The notes: generated by a model not told the origin, from the letters alone. A stretch of 64,000 nt of DNA from CAYQUC01 sp964514215 (GCA_964514215.1 CAZEPW010000013.1:1-64000), one strand, 5' to 3'. Counted from the first letter of the stretch, positions 51,533 through 59,495 are shown. Translations and numbers: made by a program.

Positions 51533-51619
51533 ATGAATTTATTATTGACGAATTTAGCCGGTCTTGCACTAATCGTTTTAATTGTGTGGTGGTTTTGGTT
51601 ATCAAAATCTAAAAAATAA
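51533..51619 (+). CDS. 28-residue membrane peptide downstream of copA
   Basis: ATG at 51533, two bases after the copA stop, opens a 28-codon frame. It encodes a single hydrophobic helix with a WWFWLSKSKK end. Proteobacterial copA genes are often followed by a cupredoxin-domain protein whose N-terminal anchor has exactly this look (NLAGLALIVLIVWWFW), so this may be the anchor left after loss of the cupredoxin domain, or a small subunit in its own right. Its very tight spacing to copA supports translation. Confidence 0.6.
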   Translation: MNLLLTNLAGLALIVLIVWWFWLSKSKK

Positions 51620-51726
51620 AGCAGGATATTTTTGAGTGTTGTTATAAATATTACTACTGTTTCGTACTCTTGTTTTTATTCTAGCCAAAAAATGAACGGC
51701 ACAGCAGTGTATCAATACATAAAAAT

Positions 51727-52317
51727 TTACTTCACACGTTGAGTCCGTCCAGCCACTTTAATGGCAGCCGCTTTCACTGCGGTTGCCACTTCATCGGCTG
51801 CTTTTGAATTTTTCATTGCTTGCGCGACATTCAGGCCACCAATCAGTAAGCTTAGCATTGCCCAAGCGCGGTTGTGGCGATCGTCTTCAGGCGCAGCAAG
51901 TCCTTGTACTACCAGTGCAACAATTACCGCCATTTTCTTTTCATACAAGCCATGCACTTTTGAATCCGAGCGCACCACTTCCGGTGTTAGTGTTGCCATT
52001 GCACAGCTGCAAGCCCGGTTACTGCGGTGGGGTTTTCCTAAGTAATAATCAACAAAGGCGTTAAGCCATTGTGCGCCACTGTCTGCTTGAAATTTTTTTA
52101 TGCCACTAATGACTTCATCCAGTCCGGCGATTAGCGCGGCATCAAATGCTGCGCTTTTTGAGCCAAAGTGCGCATAAAATGCCCCTGAAGTAACAGCAGC
52201 TGCTTTTGCCAGGCTGTCAACGCCCACGCCCGAAAAACCAAATTGTCGAAAATTACGTCCTACTGCATCAAGCATTCGTTTATGTGTTTCGGCTTTTTTT
52301 CCTGATTTGTGTGCCAT
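51727..52317 (-). CDS. TetR family transcriptional regulator
   Basis: A 196-residue repressor. The HTH (about residues 10-55) contains GFSGVGVDSLAKAAAVTSGAFYAHFGSK. The C-terminal ligand domain has a TetR_C-type pattern with a Cys pair (RACSCAM) that could respond to electrophiles, as in NemR and similar regulators. It is divergent from an exported protein gene at 52504, and two near-identical palindromes lie between them, one placed between the promoter hexamers. Confidence 0.92.
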   Translation of the reverse strand: MAHKSGKKAETHKRMLDAVGRNFRQFGFSGVGVDSLAKAAAVTSGAFYAHFGSKSAAFDAALIAGLDEVISGIKKFQADSGAQWLNAFVDYYLGKPHRSNRACSCAMATLTPEVVRSDSKVHGLYEKKMAVIVALVVQGLAAPEDDRHNRAWAMLSLLIGGLNVAQAMKNSKAADEVATAVKAAAIKVAGRTQRVK

Positions 52318-52376
52318 TGTTTTAACCTCTGTTCCAGCCTATTTTATAGTGATCGTTATTTAATTGTAGTTTATTC

Positions 52377-52405
52377 TTGACAATATAACGAACGTTATAT
52401 AGATT
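52377..52405 (+). promoter_or_regulatory. Sigma-70 promoter with operator inside the spacer
   Basis: A -35 box TTGACA (52377-52382) is separated by 17 bases from a -10-like TAGATT (52400-52405). The 17-base spacer is taken up by the palindrome at 52383. It drives the gene at 52504. Confidence 0.7.
52383..52400. promoter_or_regulatory. TetR operator 1
   Basis: ATATAACGAACGTTATAT has perfect 8-base arms with a 2-base spacer. It lies between the promoter hexamers, which fits steric repression by the divergent TetR protein. Confidence 0.75.
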
Positions 52406-52406
52406 A

Positions 52407-52424
52407 ATATAGCGGTCGTTATAT
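52407..52424. promoter_or_regulatory. TetR operator 2
   Basis: ATATAGCGGTCGTTATAT matches operator 1 with one arm mismatch. Its centre is 24 bases from that of operator 1. A weaker third site may lie at 52344-52361, close to the tetR start. Confidence 0.7.
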
Positions 52425-52503
52425 TTTTGAACGAGTGGACTGCAAATGAGTAAAACTTTTTATCGTTTTACTTAATTTAATCAACAATTTAAGAGGATTT
52501 ACC

Positions 52504-52974
52504 ATGTTAAAAACACGACTATTTCAAATTTTTATGTCATTTGCTATTGCCGGTAGTGTGCTGATGAGCGCCCATGCAGGCACAAACTGCATGCCGATTG
52601 GTGGCACGGCAATGCCGAATTTTGTGCCACAGCCAGACGGAACAATTACCATTGTTGCACCACTGACTGGCAGTGTCGCAACTGCGACGGGGACGATCAC
52701 GGCGCAACGAAAAACCGATACGGGTTTGGAAATGGATATGGAACATTATTTTATGACCAGTAAAGGCGGTTTTATGCACACCAAAGATACTGCTGTGTTG
52801 ACCAAGGTTATGGGTAAAAAAGATCGTTATATGATTGAAATTGAGTATCACATTCAAGAAGCGTCAACATCGGGTGCCCTTAAAGGCTTTAAGGGTGAAT
52901 TCAACAGTTTCGGTTTGGTGGATTTGGCGCAGTTGAATGGCTTGGTTCGTTATAGCGGTGAAATCTGTCAATAA
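52504..52974 (+). CDS. Exported protein of unknown function
   Basis: A 156-residue protein with a signal peptide cleaved after AHA near residue 25, followed by about 130 residues of beta-rich sequence (TGTITAQRKTDTGLEMDM and MIEIEYHI). One Cys pair (NCMP and EICQ) brackets the mature domain and could form a disulphide. It is the first gene under the divergent TetR regulator and the operators at 52383-52424. A strong terminator follows. I do not recognise the family. Confidence 0.75.
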   Translation: MLKTRLFQIFMSFAIAGSVLMSAHAGTNCMPIGGTAMPNFVPQPDGTITIVAPLTGSVATATGTITAQRKTDTGLEMDMEHYFMTSKGGFMHTKDTAVLTKVMGKKDRYMIEIEYHIQEASTSGALKGFKGEFNSFGLVDLAQLNGLVRYSGEICQ

Positions 52975-52983
52975 TGTTTGTCG

Positions 52984-53012
52984 AAACACCTCTATTCCAG
53001 AGGTGTTTTTTT
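52984..53012 (+). terminator. Rho-independent terminator
   Basis: AAACACCTCT / AGAGGTGTTT stem with loop ATTCC and a run of Ts. It separates the TetR-controlled gene from gloA. Confidence 0.92.
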
Positions 53013-53030
53013 AACGAGGAGTGATTTAAT

Positions 53031-53423
53031 ATGAAAAAAATTCTTTACACCATGATACGCGTTACGGATTTACAACGTTCAATCGATTTTTATAGCACTA
53101 TTTTGGAAATGAAATTATTAAGCACGTTTGATCAACCGCAAGACAAATTTACATTGGCGTTTATGGGCTTTGGAGCCGGGCTTGATAGTTCGACTATTGA
53201 ATTAACGTATAACTATGGTGTTACGCAATATGATCTTGGTGATGGTTATGGCCATGTTGCAATACAGGTTGACGATTGTTATCAGCAGTGTGAATTAATC
53301 AAATCAAAAGGGGGAAATATTACTGTTGAGCCGCGAGTGATAGCCGGGCTTAATGAAACGATCGCTTTTGTGCAAGACCCTGACGGTTATCAAATTGAAT
53401 TAATTCAAATTTCTAAAGTGTAG
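53031..53423 (+). CDS. gloA: Lactoylglutathione lyase (glyoxalase I), one metal ligand changed
   Basis: A 130-residue glyoxalase I that converts the methylglyoxal-glutathione hemithioacetal to lactoylglutathione. E. coli GloA matches closely (TDLQRSIDFY, ELTYN, GYGHVAI, FVQDPDGYQIELI). Metal ligands Glu57, His75 and Glu123 are present, but the first ligand (His5 in E. coli) is Tyr6 in ILYTM. A single base separates TAC from CAC. The enzyme may use Tyr as a ligand, be less active, or contain a sequencing error. RBS AGGAG precedes the start. It ends three bases from a convergent LysR gene. Confidence 0.88.
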   Translation: MKKILYTMIRVTDLQRSIDFYSTILEMKLLSTFDQPQDKFTLAFMGFGAGLDSSTIELTYNYGVTQYDLGDGYGHVAIQVDDCYQQCELIKSKGGNITVEPRVIAGLNETIAFVQDPDGYQIELIQISKV

Positions 53424-53426
53424 TTT

Positions 53427-54305
53427 TTAATTTGAGTTTATCGAGTCTAATTTTTTTTGTAGCGCCTCAGTCATAAATGCAACAAAAGTACTTATTCGGC
53501 TAACATCCCGAATACCGGGGTGGCGCAAAATCCACATGGACATAATGAGTGGCTTGGGGGTATTGGTGTAACGTTGCATATCCGGATTTTGTTCTGCAAT
53601 AAGGGTTGGTAAGCGCCCAACGCCCATGCCTGCTTTGATAGCATCTACGGTGACTAAAGGATCATTGGTGCGTAATGTTAATTGTAAATTTTGTTGTGTT
53701 GCGTGTAACCAGTCGGGTCGCGGTTTATTATTGTATTCGCCAATCCAGTGTAGCGGTTTGCTACCGTTGGCTTTCTGGTATTGTTTTAGATATTTTTTCG
53801 AACCGTAAACGGCTAATTCAAATTTTCCGATTTCGCGTCCGATTAAATTCTCCGGTGGCATGTAGGTTAGTCCCCGAATGGCAACATCTGCTTCTTGTTT
53901 TGTCAGATTACTGATTTTATTCGATACTTCAAGTTGTAATTCAATGTCGGGGTGTAATTGTGAAAATTGTTTGAGTAATGGCATCAGTAAGGGTTTCACA
54001 AATAAAAGTGGTGTGGTCACTCTGATGGGGCCACTCAGTGCAATATTTTTTCCCATAATGTGGCGTTCAATTGCAAAACTGTGTTCTTCCATTAATTCGG
54101 CATAATGGCGTAGCTCTTCACCTTCGGAGGTGAGCGCATAACCCGTGGTAAACCGTTCAAACAAAGTAACTTTTAATGACCCTTCGAAACTGTTAATTCG
54201 TCTGGAAACGGTAGACTGGTTTACTTTTAATTGTTCTGCTGCTGCAGAGACTGACTCGGCTCTGGCAACAGCCAGAAAATAGCGTAAATCATCCCAATTA
54301 TTCAT
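53427..54305 (-). CDS. LysR family transcriptional regulator
   Basis: A 292-residue LysR protein with the HTH at about 4-60 (WDDLRYFLAVARAESVSAAAEQLKVNQSTVSRRI). It belongs to the same subgroup as the gene at 27955. It is divergent from an SRPBCC gene at 54427 over a 121-base gap that holds TTATGCATAA (54327-54336) and AT-rich T-N11-A-type sites, so mutual regulation is likely. Confidence 0.9.
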   Translation of the reverse strand: MNNWDDLRYFLAVARAESVSAAAEQLKVNQSTVSRRINSFEGSLKVTLFERFTTGYALTSEGEELRHYAELMEEHSFAIERHIMGKNIALSGPIRVTTPLLFVKPLLMPLLKQFSQLHPDIELQLEVSNKISNLTKQEADVAIRGLTYMPPENLIGREIGKFELAVYGSKKYLKQYQKANGSKPLHWIGEYNNKPRPDWLHATQQNLQLTLRTNDPLVTVDAIKAGMGVGRLPTLIAEQNPDMQRYTNTPKPLIMSMWILRHPGIRDVSRISTFVAFMTEALQKKLDSINSN

Positions 54306-54426
54306 CTATGCATCCTCGCATATTAGTTATGCATAATAGTTTATACCTTTGCATTATTGCATGGCGTATATTTATAGCATGAATCAATTCGACGGTCAGT
54401 ATCAAGTTAGATAAAAGGGGAAAATT

Positions 54427-54987
54427 ATGTCAGCATCTGTCAGGAATACCAATAATGAAGTCCAAACGAAGCATTTTGAAAATGCACTTAATGGTTTTGA
54501 TGTGCGCAAGTTTACCGATGCAAAATTACAAATGAAGGGGAGTTTTCACTTTAGCTGTAATCCGGAAGTATTGTTTGAGTATGTTTCAAATCCGGAACGT
54601 ATTGCGCAGTGGTTTGGCATGATTAAAGGTGGTAATTTTAATCATGCTAACTCGAGTAATGATGGTGCTTTAGGTGAAGGGTCATTGCGCGTTTGTAATA
54701 CCTCAATGGGAACGTTAAATGAAACCATTTATTTTATCGAACAACCTTATCTTGTTGCCTATAATGTTCAGAGCTGGTCAATGCCAATGAAAGATCATTG
54801 CGCGGTGATGATTATCGAACCTCAGGATGATGGTTCCTGTATTTTAGTCTGGTTGCACTATTTTAATTATAAAGGATTCATCATGAGAAGAATGTTTCCA
54901 ACGATGATGCTTAAAATGATGAATGATGGAATGCAAAAATTGCGTGAAAAACTCGGTGGTAATGGCGGTAAAATGGAAGCAGCTTAG
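54427..54987 (+). CDS. SRPBCC/polyketide-cyclase-like protein
   Basis: A 186-residue protein with a START/SRPBCC helix-grip pattern: GSFHFSCNPEVLFEYVSNPERIAQWFG near the N terminus, a middle stretch SMGTLNETIYFIEQPYLVAYN, and a long C-terminal helix. Members bind hydrophobic ligands or catalyse cyclisation or dehydration. RBS AAGGGGAA precedes the ATG. It is divergent from a LysR regulator and appears to be a single gene. The ligand is unknown. Confidence 0.82.
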   Translation: MSASVRNTNNEVQTKHFENALNGFDVRKFTDAKLQMKGSFHFSCNPEVLFEYVSNPERIAQWFGMIKGGNFNHANSSNDGALGEGSLRVCNTSMGTLNETIYFIEQPYLVAYNVQSWSMPMKDHCAVMIIEPQDDGSCILVWLHYFNYKGFIMRRMFPTMMLKMMNDGMQKLREKLGGNGGKMEAA

Positions 54988-55030
54988 ATTTATCAAAATA
55001 GACGTACTAGGTTTTTCCACCAAGGTATGC

Positions 55031-55046
55031 TATATTGTACAATATA
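55031..55046. promoter_or_regulatory. Palindromic operator of the toxin-antitoxin pair
   Basis: TATATTGTACAATATA is a perfect 16-base palindrome 27 bases before the antitoxin ATG. TATATT at its left edge could be a -10 box. This position fits autoregulation by the Phd-type antitoxin. Confidence 0.6.
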
Positions 55047-55072
55047 TCTGTACCAAAAATAATGGCACATCC

Positions 55073-55303
55073 ATGCAAAATATAAATATCAGCGAATTTA
55101 GGGCTAATCTATTGAGTTATCTGCAAAAAGCCCATGATGGCGAAGAGCTTACAGTCACCTCTCATGGTGAAGTTCTGGCTACTATACTGCCTCCTGTCGA
55201 CAAACGGGAAAAGGCTAAAAAAATGTTGAATTCACTTTCTAAAACGGCTGTCATTGGTGACATTGTTTCTCCGGATAATGATGGCTGGAAAGCCATGAAA
55301 TGA
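55073..55303 (+). CDS. Phd/YefM family antitoxin
   Basis: A 76-residue antitoxin starting at the ATG at 55073. The N-terminal half has the Phd/YefM DNA-binding pattern (INISEFRANLLSYLQKA and LTVTSHGEVLATILP). The C-terminal third is expected to wrap the toxin. Its stop overlaps the toxin start by four bases (ATGA), so translation is coupled. It should repress its own promoter through the palindrome at 55031. Confidence 0.9.
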   Translation: MQNINISEFRANLLSYLQKAHDGEELTVTSHGEVLATILPPVDKREKAKKMLNSLSKTAVIGDIVSPDNDGWKAMK

Positions 55304-55692
55304 TTGTGATGGATACTTGTTCTATTATTTGGGATGCTTTGTCTCCAAAGAGTTTATCTCGAAAAGCAAAGGCAGCTATAAACAAACATGAAGAACAGGG
55401 ACTTATATTTTGTGATATCTCAGCGTGGGAAATTGCAATGTTGGTAAAAAAGGAGAAGCTTCAAATTGATGGCGCTACAACTAATTTTATTAAAGCCGTG
55501 CTTGATTCGAGAAATTATATTTATAAAGCTATTACTCCTGAAATAGCGGATTTATCCGTAACTCTCGGAAAACAAATTAATAAAAATCCTGCTGATCGAC
55601 TAATTGTCGCAACGTCAATCATTGAAAACATCGAATTAATTACTGCAGATAAAAATTTAATTAAATCTGATTTAGTTAAAACTATTTGGTGA
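55300..55692 (+). CDS. PIN-domain toxin (VapC-like ribonuclease)
   Basis: A 130-residue PIN nuclease. The acidic active-site residues are Asp5 (MDTCSI), Glu44 (AWEIAML), Asp99 (NPADRLIVAT) and Asp117 (TADKNL). VapC-type toxins cut RNA, often tRNA. The ATGA overlap with the Phd-type antitoxin marks a type II toxin-antitoxin operon; a start three codons later is possible. About 55 bases after the stop lies a MITE-like element. Confidence 0.92.
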   Translation: MIVMDTCSIIWDALSPKSLSRKAKAAINKHEEQGLIFCDISAWEIAMLVKKEKLQIDGATTNFIKAVLDSRNYIYKAITPEIADLSVTLGKQINKNPADRLIVATSIIENIELITADKNLIKSDLVKTIW

Positions 55693-55746
55693 ATGACAAC
55701 GCGAAAGTATGCGGTTATTTTTTTAATCTTAATTCTGCTCTCAATT

Positions 55747-55927
55747 TAATTAACCTGAACTCGGGATAAGCAAATATAATTTAAATAAACAAATGAAGTA
55801 GTTACGAAAGAATAATACTAAATCCACCGGCTACGGAAGAGGTGTAGTCCATATCCTCACATTTGTGCTCGAATAGTATTTTTGAACAGCAATAAATATT
55901 TTTCTTATCCCGAGTTCAGGTTAATTA
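55747..55927. mobile_element. 181-bp MITE-like element with 24-bp terminal inverted repeats
   Basis: The outer 24 bases (55747-55770 and 55904-55927) are perfect inverted repeats; the core reads TTAACCTGAACTCGGGATAA. The interior has no coding capacity. The right inverted repeat supplies the last codons and stop of comM (stop at 55921-55923). A partial copy lies at 271-332. No transposase is in the window, so it would be moved in trans by an element elsewhere. Confidence 0.8.
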
Positions 55928-57444
55928 TTATTACGATCCAACTTTCGATAGCTTATGGCTTCTGTTAAATGTTTGGTTTTAATGTTTTCCGCTTTATCTA
56001 AGTCGGCAATTGTACGGGCAACTTTTAATATTCGATGATAAGCGCGTGCCGATAATCCTAATTTTTCAATAGCGTCTTCTAATAAATTAGAATCGTCAGA
56101 TTTTAAGCAACACCAGTGTTCAATTTGTTTTACCGTGAGTTGACTATTGGGTATTGTCGAACGATGTAATTGAATGTTGCGAGCTTGATTCACTCTGACT
56201 CGAATTTCATCACTGGTTGTTTGACTTTGTTGCGGTTTTTGGCGCAGTAGTTTGGTGGCAATAGTAGCAACTTCGATATGCATATCTATACGGTCTAATA
56301 ACGGGCCGGATATTTTGGCACGGTAACGCTCAACCTGTTCCGATGTGCAATTGCAACGGTCATCTTTGTGCCCAAGATAACCACAAGGGCACGGGTTCAT
56401 GGCTGCGATGAGTTGGAAGCGTGCCGGAAATTCAGCCTGTCGCGCTGCACGTGAAATTGTAATCGAGCCGGACTCGAGCGGTTCACGTAATACTTCTAAA
56501 ACTTTTCTATCGAACTCGGGTAATTCGTCTAAAAATACCACTCCGTTATGGGCTAATGAAATTTCACCGGGACGCGGCTGGCTACCACCACCAACCAAAG
56601 CAACACCGGATGCAGTGTGATGCGGATTTCGAAATGGCCGTTGTTGCCAAGAGTCTGCCTTAAATTCTTGTGTGTTATTGATGGAACGAATCGCGGCAGT
56701 TTCCAAGGCTTCTTGTTCGGTCATGTCGGGCATGATGCTCGGGAGCCGACTTGCTAACATGGTTTTACCGGTTCCGGGTGGCCCCACCATTAACATGCTA
56801 TGGCCACCGGCTGCTGCAATTTCTAGCGCGCGTTTAGCGTGCTGTTGTTCATGAACATCGGATAAACACACGGGATAATGTAGTTTTGTATTTTTGTTTA
56901 CACTGATTTGGGGCGCAAAGGCATCAATTTGTTGCTGGCCTGATAAATGTGCGCAAACCGCGAGTAAGTTTTGTACGGGTAATATTTTTAGGCCGCTAAC
57001 CAGAGAGGCTTCCGTGGCATTTTGCTCGGGTACAACCAATATTTTATTGGCATTTCGCGTTTGTATCGCCACCGGCAATACACCGCGGACGGCACGACAT
57101 TCGCCGCTGAGTGCCAACTCGCCAAGAAATTCATATTGAGTTAAATTTAAATTGGGAATTTGTTCAGATGATGCTAATAATCCGATGGCAATGGCTAGAT
57201 CAAATCGTCCGCCATCTTTGGGTAAATCTGCCGGGGCAAGGTTAACGGTGATGCGTCGGGCAGGAAATTCAAACTGAGAATTGATGAGTGCGCCACGCAC
57301 GCGATCTTTACTTTCTTTAACGGCAGTTTCAGGCAAGCCGACAATGGAAAAACAGGGCAGGCCATTGGATAAATCAACCTCCACGGTCACCAGCGGTGAT
57401 TCAATACCGACTCCGGCTCGAGAAAATACAACTGCAAGTGACAT
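55921..57444 (-). CDS. comM: ComM/YifB family Mg-chelatase-like ATPase
   Basis: A 507-residue AAA+ protein. The N-terminal Lon-like S5/LonC domain (about 1-170) is followed by the AAA+ module with Walker A GPPGTGKT (near residue 219), Walker B FLDELPEF and a C-terminal Mg-chelatase helical domain. ComM is a branch-migration helicase needed for natural transformation. comM is a known hot spot for insertion of genomic islands. Here it is intact, but its last codons are supplied by the MITE inverted repeat, so the C terminus (DRNNN) is probably altered from the ancestral form. Confidence 0.95.
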   Translation of the reverse strand: MSLAVVFSRAGVGIESPLVTVEVDLSNGLPCFSIVGLPETAVKESKDRVRGALINSQFEFPARRITVNLAPADLPKDGGRFDLAIAIGLLASSEQIPNLNLTQYEFLGELALSGECRAVRGVLPVAIQTRNANKILVVPEQNATEASLVSGLKILPVQNLLAVCAHLSGQQQIDAFAPQISVNKNTKLHYPVCLSDVHEQQHAKRALEIAAAGGHSMLMVGPPGTGKTMLASRLPSIMPDMTEQEALETAAIRSINNTQEFKADSWQQRPFRNPHHTASGVALVGGGSQPRPGEISLAHNGVVFLDELPEFDRKVLEVLREPLESGSITISRAARQAEFPARFQLIAAMNPCPCGYLGHKDDRCNCTSEQVERYRAKISGPLLDRIDMHIEVATIATKLLRQKPQQSQTTSDEIRVRVNQARNIQLHRSTIPNSQLTVKQIEHWCCLKSDDSNLLEDAIEKLGLSARAYHRILKVARTIADLDKAENIKTKHLTEAISYRKLDRNNN

Positions 57445-57694
57445 GGATTCCGTTCCTATTCAATTTAGTGTCGTTATTATACTAGAGCATGTGTTGCCAT
57501 AAAAATAGTCTAAGCTGTTACAAAGTCGATTTATTTTTGTAGTGATTCTAACTATGTTATTAATAGGGTTTGATTATCTATTTTTAAAATAATATCTTAG
57601 AACTTTAATTAAAATGGTGTTAGATTCTGAGCAATCTATTGCTAGGTTTACAACGGTAAACGGATTTAGAAAACGTCTTAATAAAGAGGATAAA

Positions 57695-59032
57695 ATGAAA
57701 AGCAGTGACCAATATCTTGTTTTGAATTCAAAAATAGCCACTATTATTTTATGCGCGGTGTTTATTTTAATTTTCCTTTTTCCATCCTACAGTCAGGCTG
57801 CAATTACCAGTAACGATTCGTTATTTTATAAAAGCGAAGGATTGAGATTGCATCGCTTATCTTTTTTGCCAGCTAAAAAATGGTGCAACACAGATCCAAA
57901 AGTTGCCTATCATGAAGTTAGTGTTTTTTATGATGTGCCACATCTTGAGCGACTCAAACGAATGGGCTCGAATTATGTGGCTTTTGTGAAAGATACCGTT
58001 ATTCCGGCAATTCAGCAATATTGTGGTGTTGCTGTTAATCCAAAAAATATTAACATTATACTGAATATGTACCAGATGTTACCCGATCCATCGGTGCCTG
58101 GTAGTTATGTTGAAGAGCGTGCGGGATCAATTACTCCTCATTGGGACACTATGATGTTTGTATCGAATCAATCCGGTGTCCTATATTCACGCTACATCCC
58201 TAAGGCGGCCAGCCAGCATTTAAGCCAAAAACAAATTACGGCATTGATGCCAGCTTATATTTTAAAGCAGATAAAAGCCGATATAAAAACTGATGTAAAA
58301 GTTCGTAAGGCTAAAGAGGTTTGGGTTGCTACAAAGTGCCATGGTGCGTTTTGTGATTTACCCGGAGGGATTTATTTAAACGCTATTTACAACAATGATA
58401 TCGCACTGATCAAAAAATTAGATAAGCATATTAATGCTAAAACTGTAACTATGTTACAGCAGTCATCAAATCGAATTCTGGGTGCAAGAGGCACCGACTT
58501 GCTTAAAAAAGCCATGAAACAGATGAATAAAGGCGGTCCTTCAAAGATTCAGAATAAGCTAAAAAATGGCCTGCAAAATAAATCGATGTTACGTTATGTC
58601 GCTGATTATTACATGTATCATCCGCGTGATTTCAATCCGTTTTCAATGATTTGTAAAGAAAAATTAGTTACCAAAGTGAAAATCTACAAAGGTGATACTT
58701 ATGATATTGAAAATTCAGACGGGTTATACATTGGGCAGGGCGGTGGTGAAACCACCAAAACAGCTTATAACATCAAGCCTAATTTTTCTGCTTTGTGTGA
58801 TAGAGTCTGTAGCCACATGGGTGGCGATAGGAATGTTGCTCTAAAATATTTGAGATCCAATAGTAAAGTAGTAGCTTCAACATTAAAGGGCGTTATACAG
58901 TTACGTTCGGATGTTAAATATTGTAAGAAACCTGAATTGAAAAAAAATATCGCACAATTTGAGCGTAACCTTATTTCATTAACCAACCAATATTTGGATA
59001 GCAAGGCGACATGGATATCGGGTGTAAAGTAA
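57695..59032 (+). CDS. Exported protein of unknown function
   Basis: About 445 residues from the ATG at 57695, with AGAGGA upstream; a frame open to 57614 is less likely to be used. A signal peptide ends near residue 35 (SYSQAA). The mature protein has about ten Cys, a central ILGARGTDLLKKAMKQMN-type Lys-rich helix region and a C-terminal domain with CDRVCSHMGGD. It stands alone between comM and the convergent ubiK. I do not recognise the family. The 57445-57694 gap shows no clear promoter. Confidence 0.75.
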   Translation: MKSSDQYLVLNSKIATIILCAVFILIFLFPSYSQAAITSNDSLFYKSEGLRLHRLSFLPAKKWCNTDPKVAYHEVSVFYDVPHLERLKRMGSNYVAFVKDTVIPAIQQYCGVAVNPKNINIILNMYQMLPDPSVPGSYVEERAGSITPHWDTMMFVSNQSGVLYSRYIPKAASQHLSQKQITALMPAYILKQIKADIKTDVKVRKAKEVWVATKCHGAFCDLPGGIYLNAIYNNDIALIKKLDKHINAKTVTMLQQSSNRILGARGTDLLKKAMKQMNKGGPSKIQNKLKNGLQNKSMLRYVADYYMYHPRDFNPFSMICKEKLVTKVKIYKGDTYDIENSDGLYIGQGGGETTKTAYNIKPNFSALCDRVCSHMGGDRNVALKYLRSNSKVVASTLKGVIQLRSDVKYCKKPELKKNIAQFERNLISLTNQYLDSKATWISGVK

Positions 59033-59078
59033 AAATTGACTGATGAAAATGAATAGAGAGTTATTTACACAATCGTTT

Positions 59079-59327
59079 TTACTTTGATCCTAGTTTTTGT
59101 TCAATTTCCTGAATTTGTTTTTCTAGGGCTTCTAATTTTTCTCGGGTGCGTTGTAATACTGCCGTTTGAGTATCAAATTCTTCACGAGTAACTAAATCCA
59201 TCTTGTTTAATACGCTGTGTAATGTTGCGCGCAGGTTTTCTTTTATGTCTTTATTTAATAATTGAAAATCTTTTGGCAGTGCATCGGTCACTTGGCGGGT
59301 GATGTCTTCGATAAACGAACTTTTCAT
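59079..59327 (-). CDS. ubiK: Ubiquinone biosynthesis accessory factor UbiK
   Basis: An 82-residue protein, predicted largely helical with a C-terminal coiled coil (LQRTREKLEALEKQIQEIEQKL). It fits the YqiC/UbiK (BMFP) family: SFIEDITRQVTDALP, DFQ and VTREEFD are hallmarks. UbiK works with UbiJ in the cytosolic ubiquinone assembly complex and is needed for aerobic growth. It is divergent from the TorF-glnK-amtB genes, a common gammaproteobacterial arrangement. Confidence 0.93.
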   Translation of the reverse strand: MKSSFIEDITRQVTDALPKDFQLLNKDIKENLRATLHSVLNKMDLVTREEFDTQTAVLQRTREKLEALEKQIQEIEQKLGSK

Positions 59328-59437
59328 GAGTTGGCTATTCCTTATTATATATAGCTGAGTTTTAGAATTAGTATACCGTGTTATTTAACGATAATAAAAA
59401 ATAAATGAAATTCAAAGTGTGATGTGTGTGCTATTTC

Positions 59438-59454
59438 CGCACTAGTCTGGTGCG
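59438..59454. promoter_or_regulatory. NtrC-like enhancer site 1
   Basis: CGCACTAGTCTGGTGCG matches the NtrC consensus (TGCACTAAAATGGTGCA of glnA) at both half sites: GCACTA and TGGTGC. It lies about 93 bases upstream of the sigma-54 -24 element. Confidence 0.75.
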
Positions 59455-59478
59455 ATAAGCTAGCGCCAGCAACGTATT

Positions 59479-59495
59479 TGCACATAAATAGTGCA
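59479..59495. promoter_or_regulatory. NtrC-like enhancer site 2
   Basis: TGCACATAAATAGTGCA agrees with the glnA NtrC site at 14 of 17 bases. It is 41 bases downstream of site 1, about four helical turns, so two NtrC dimers could line up on one face. Confidence 0.7.
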
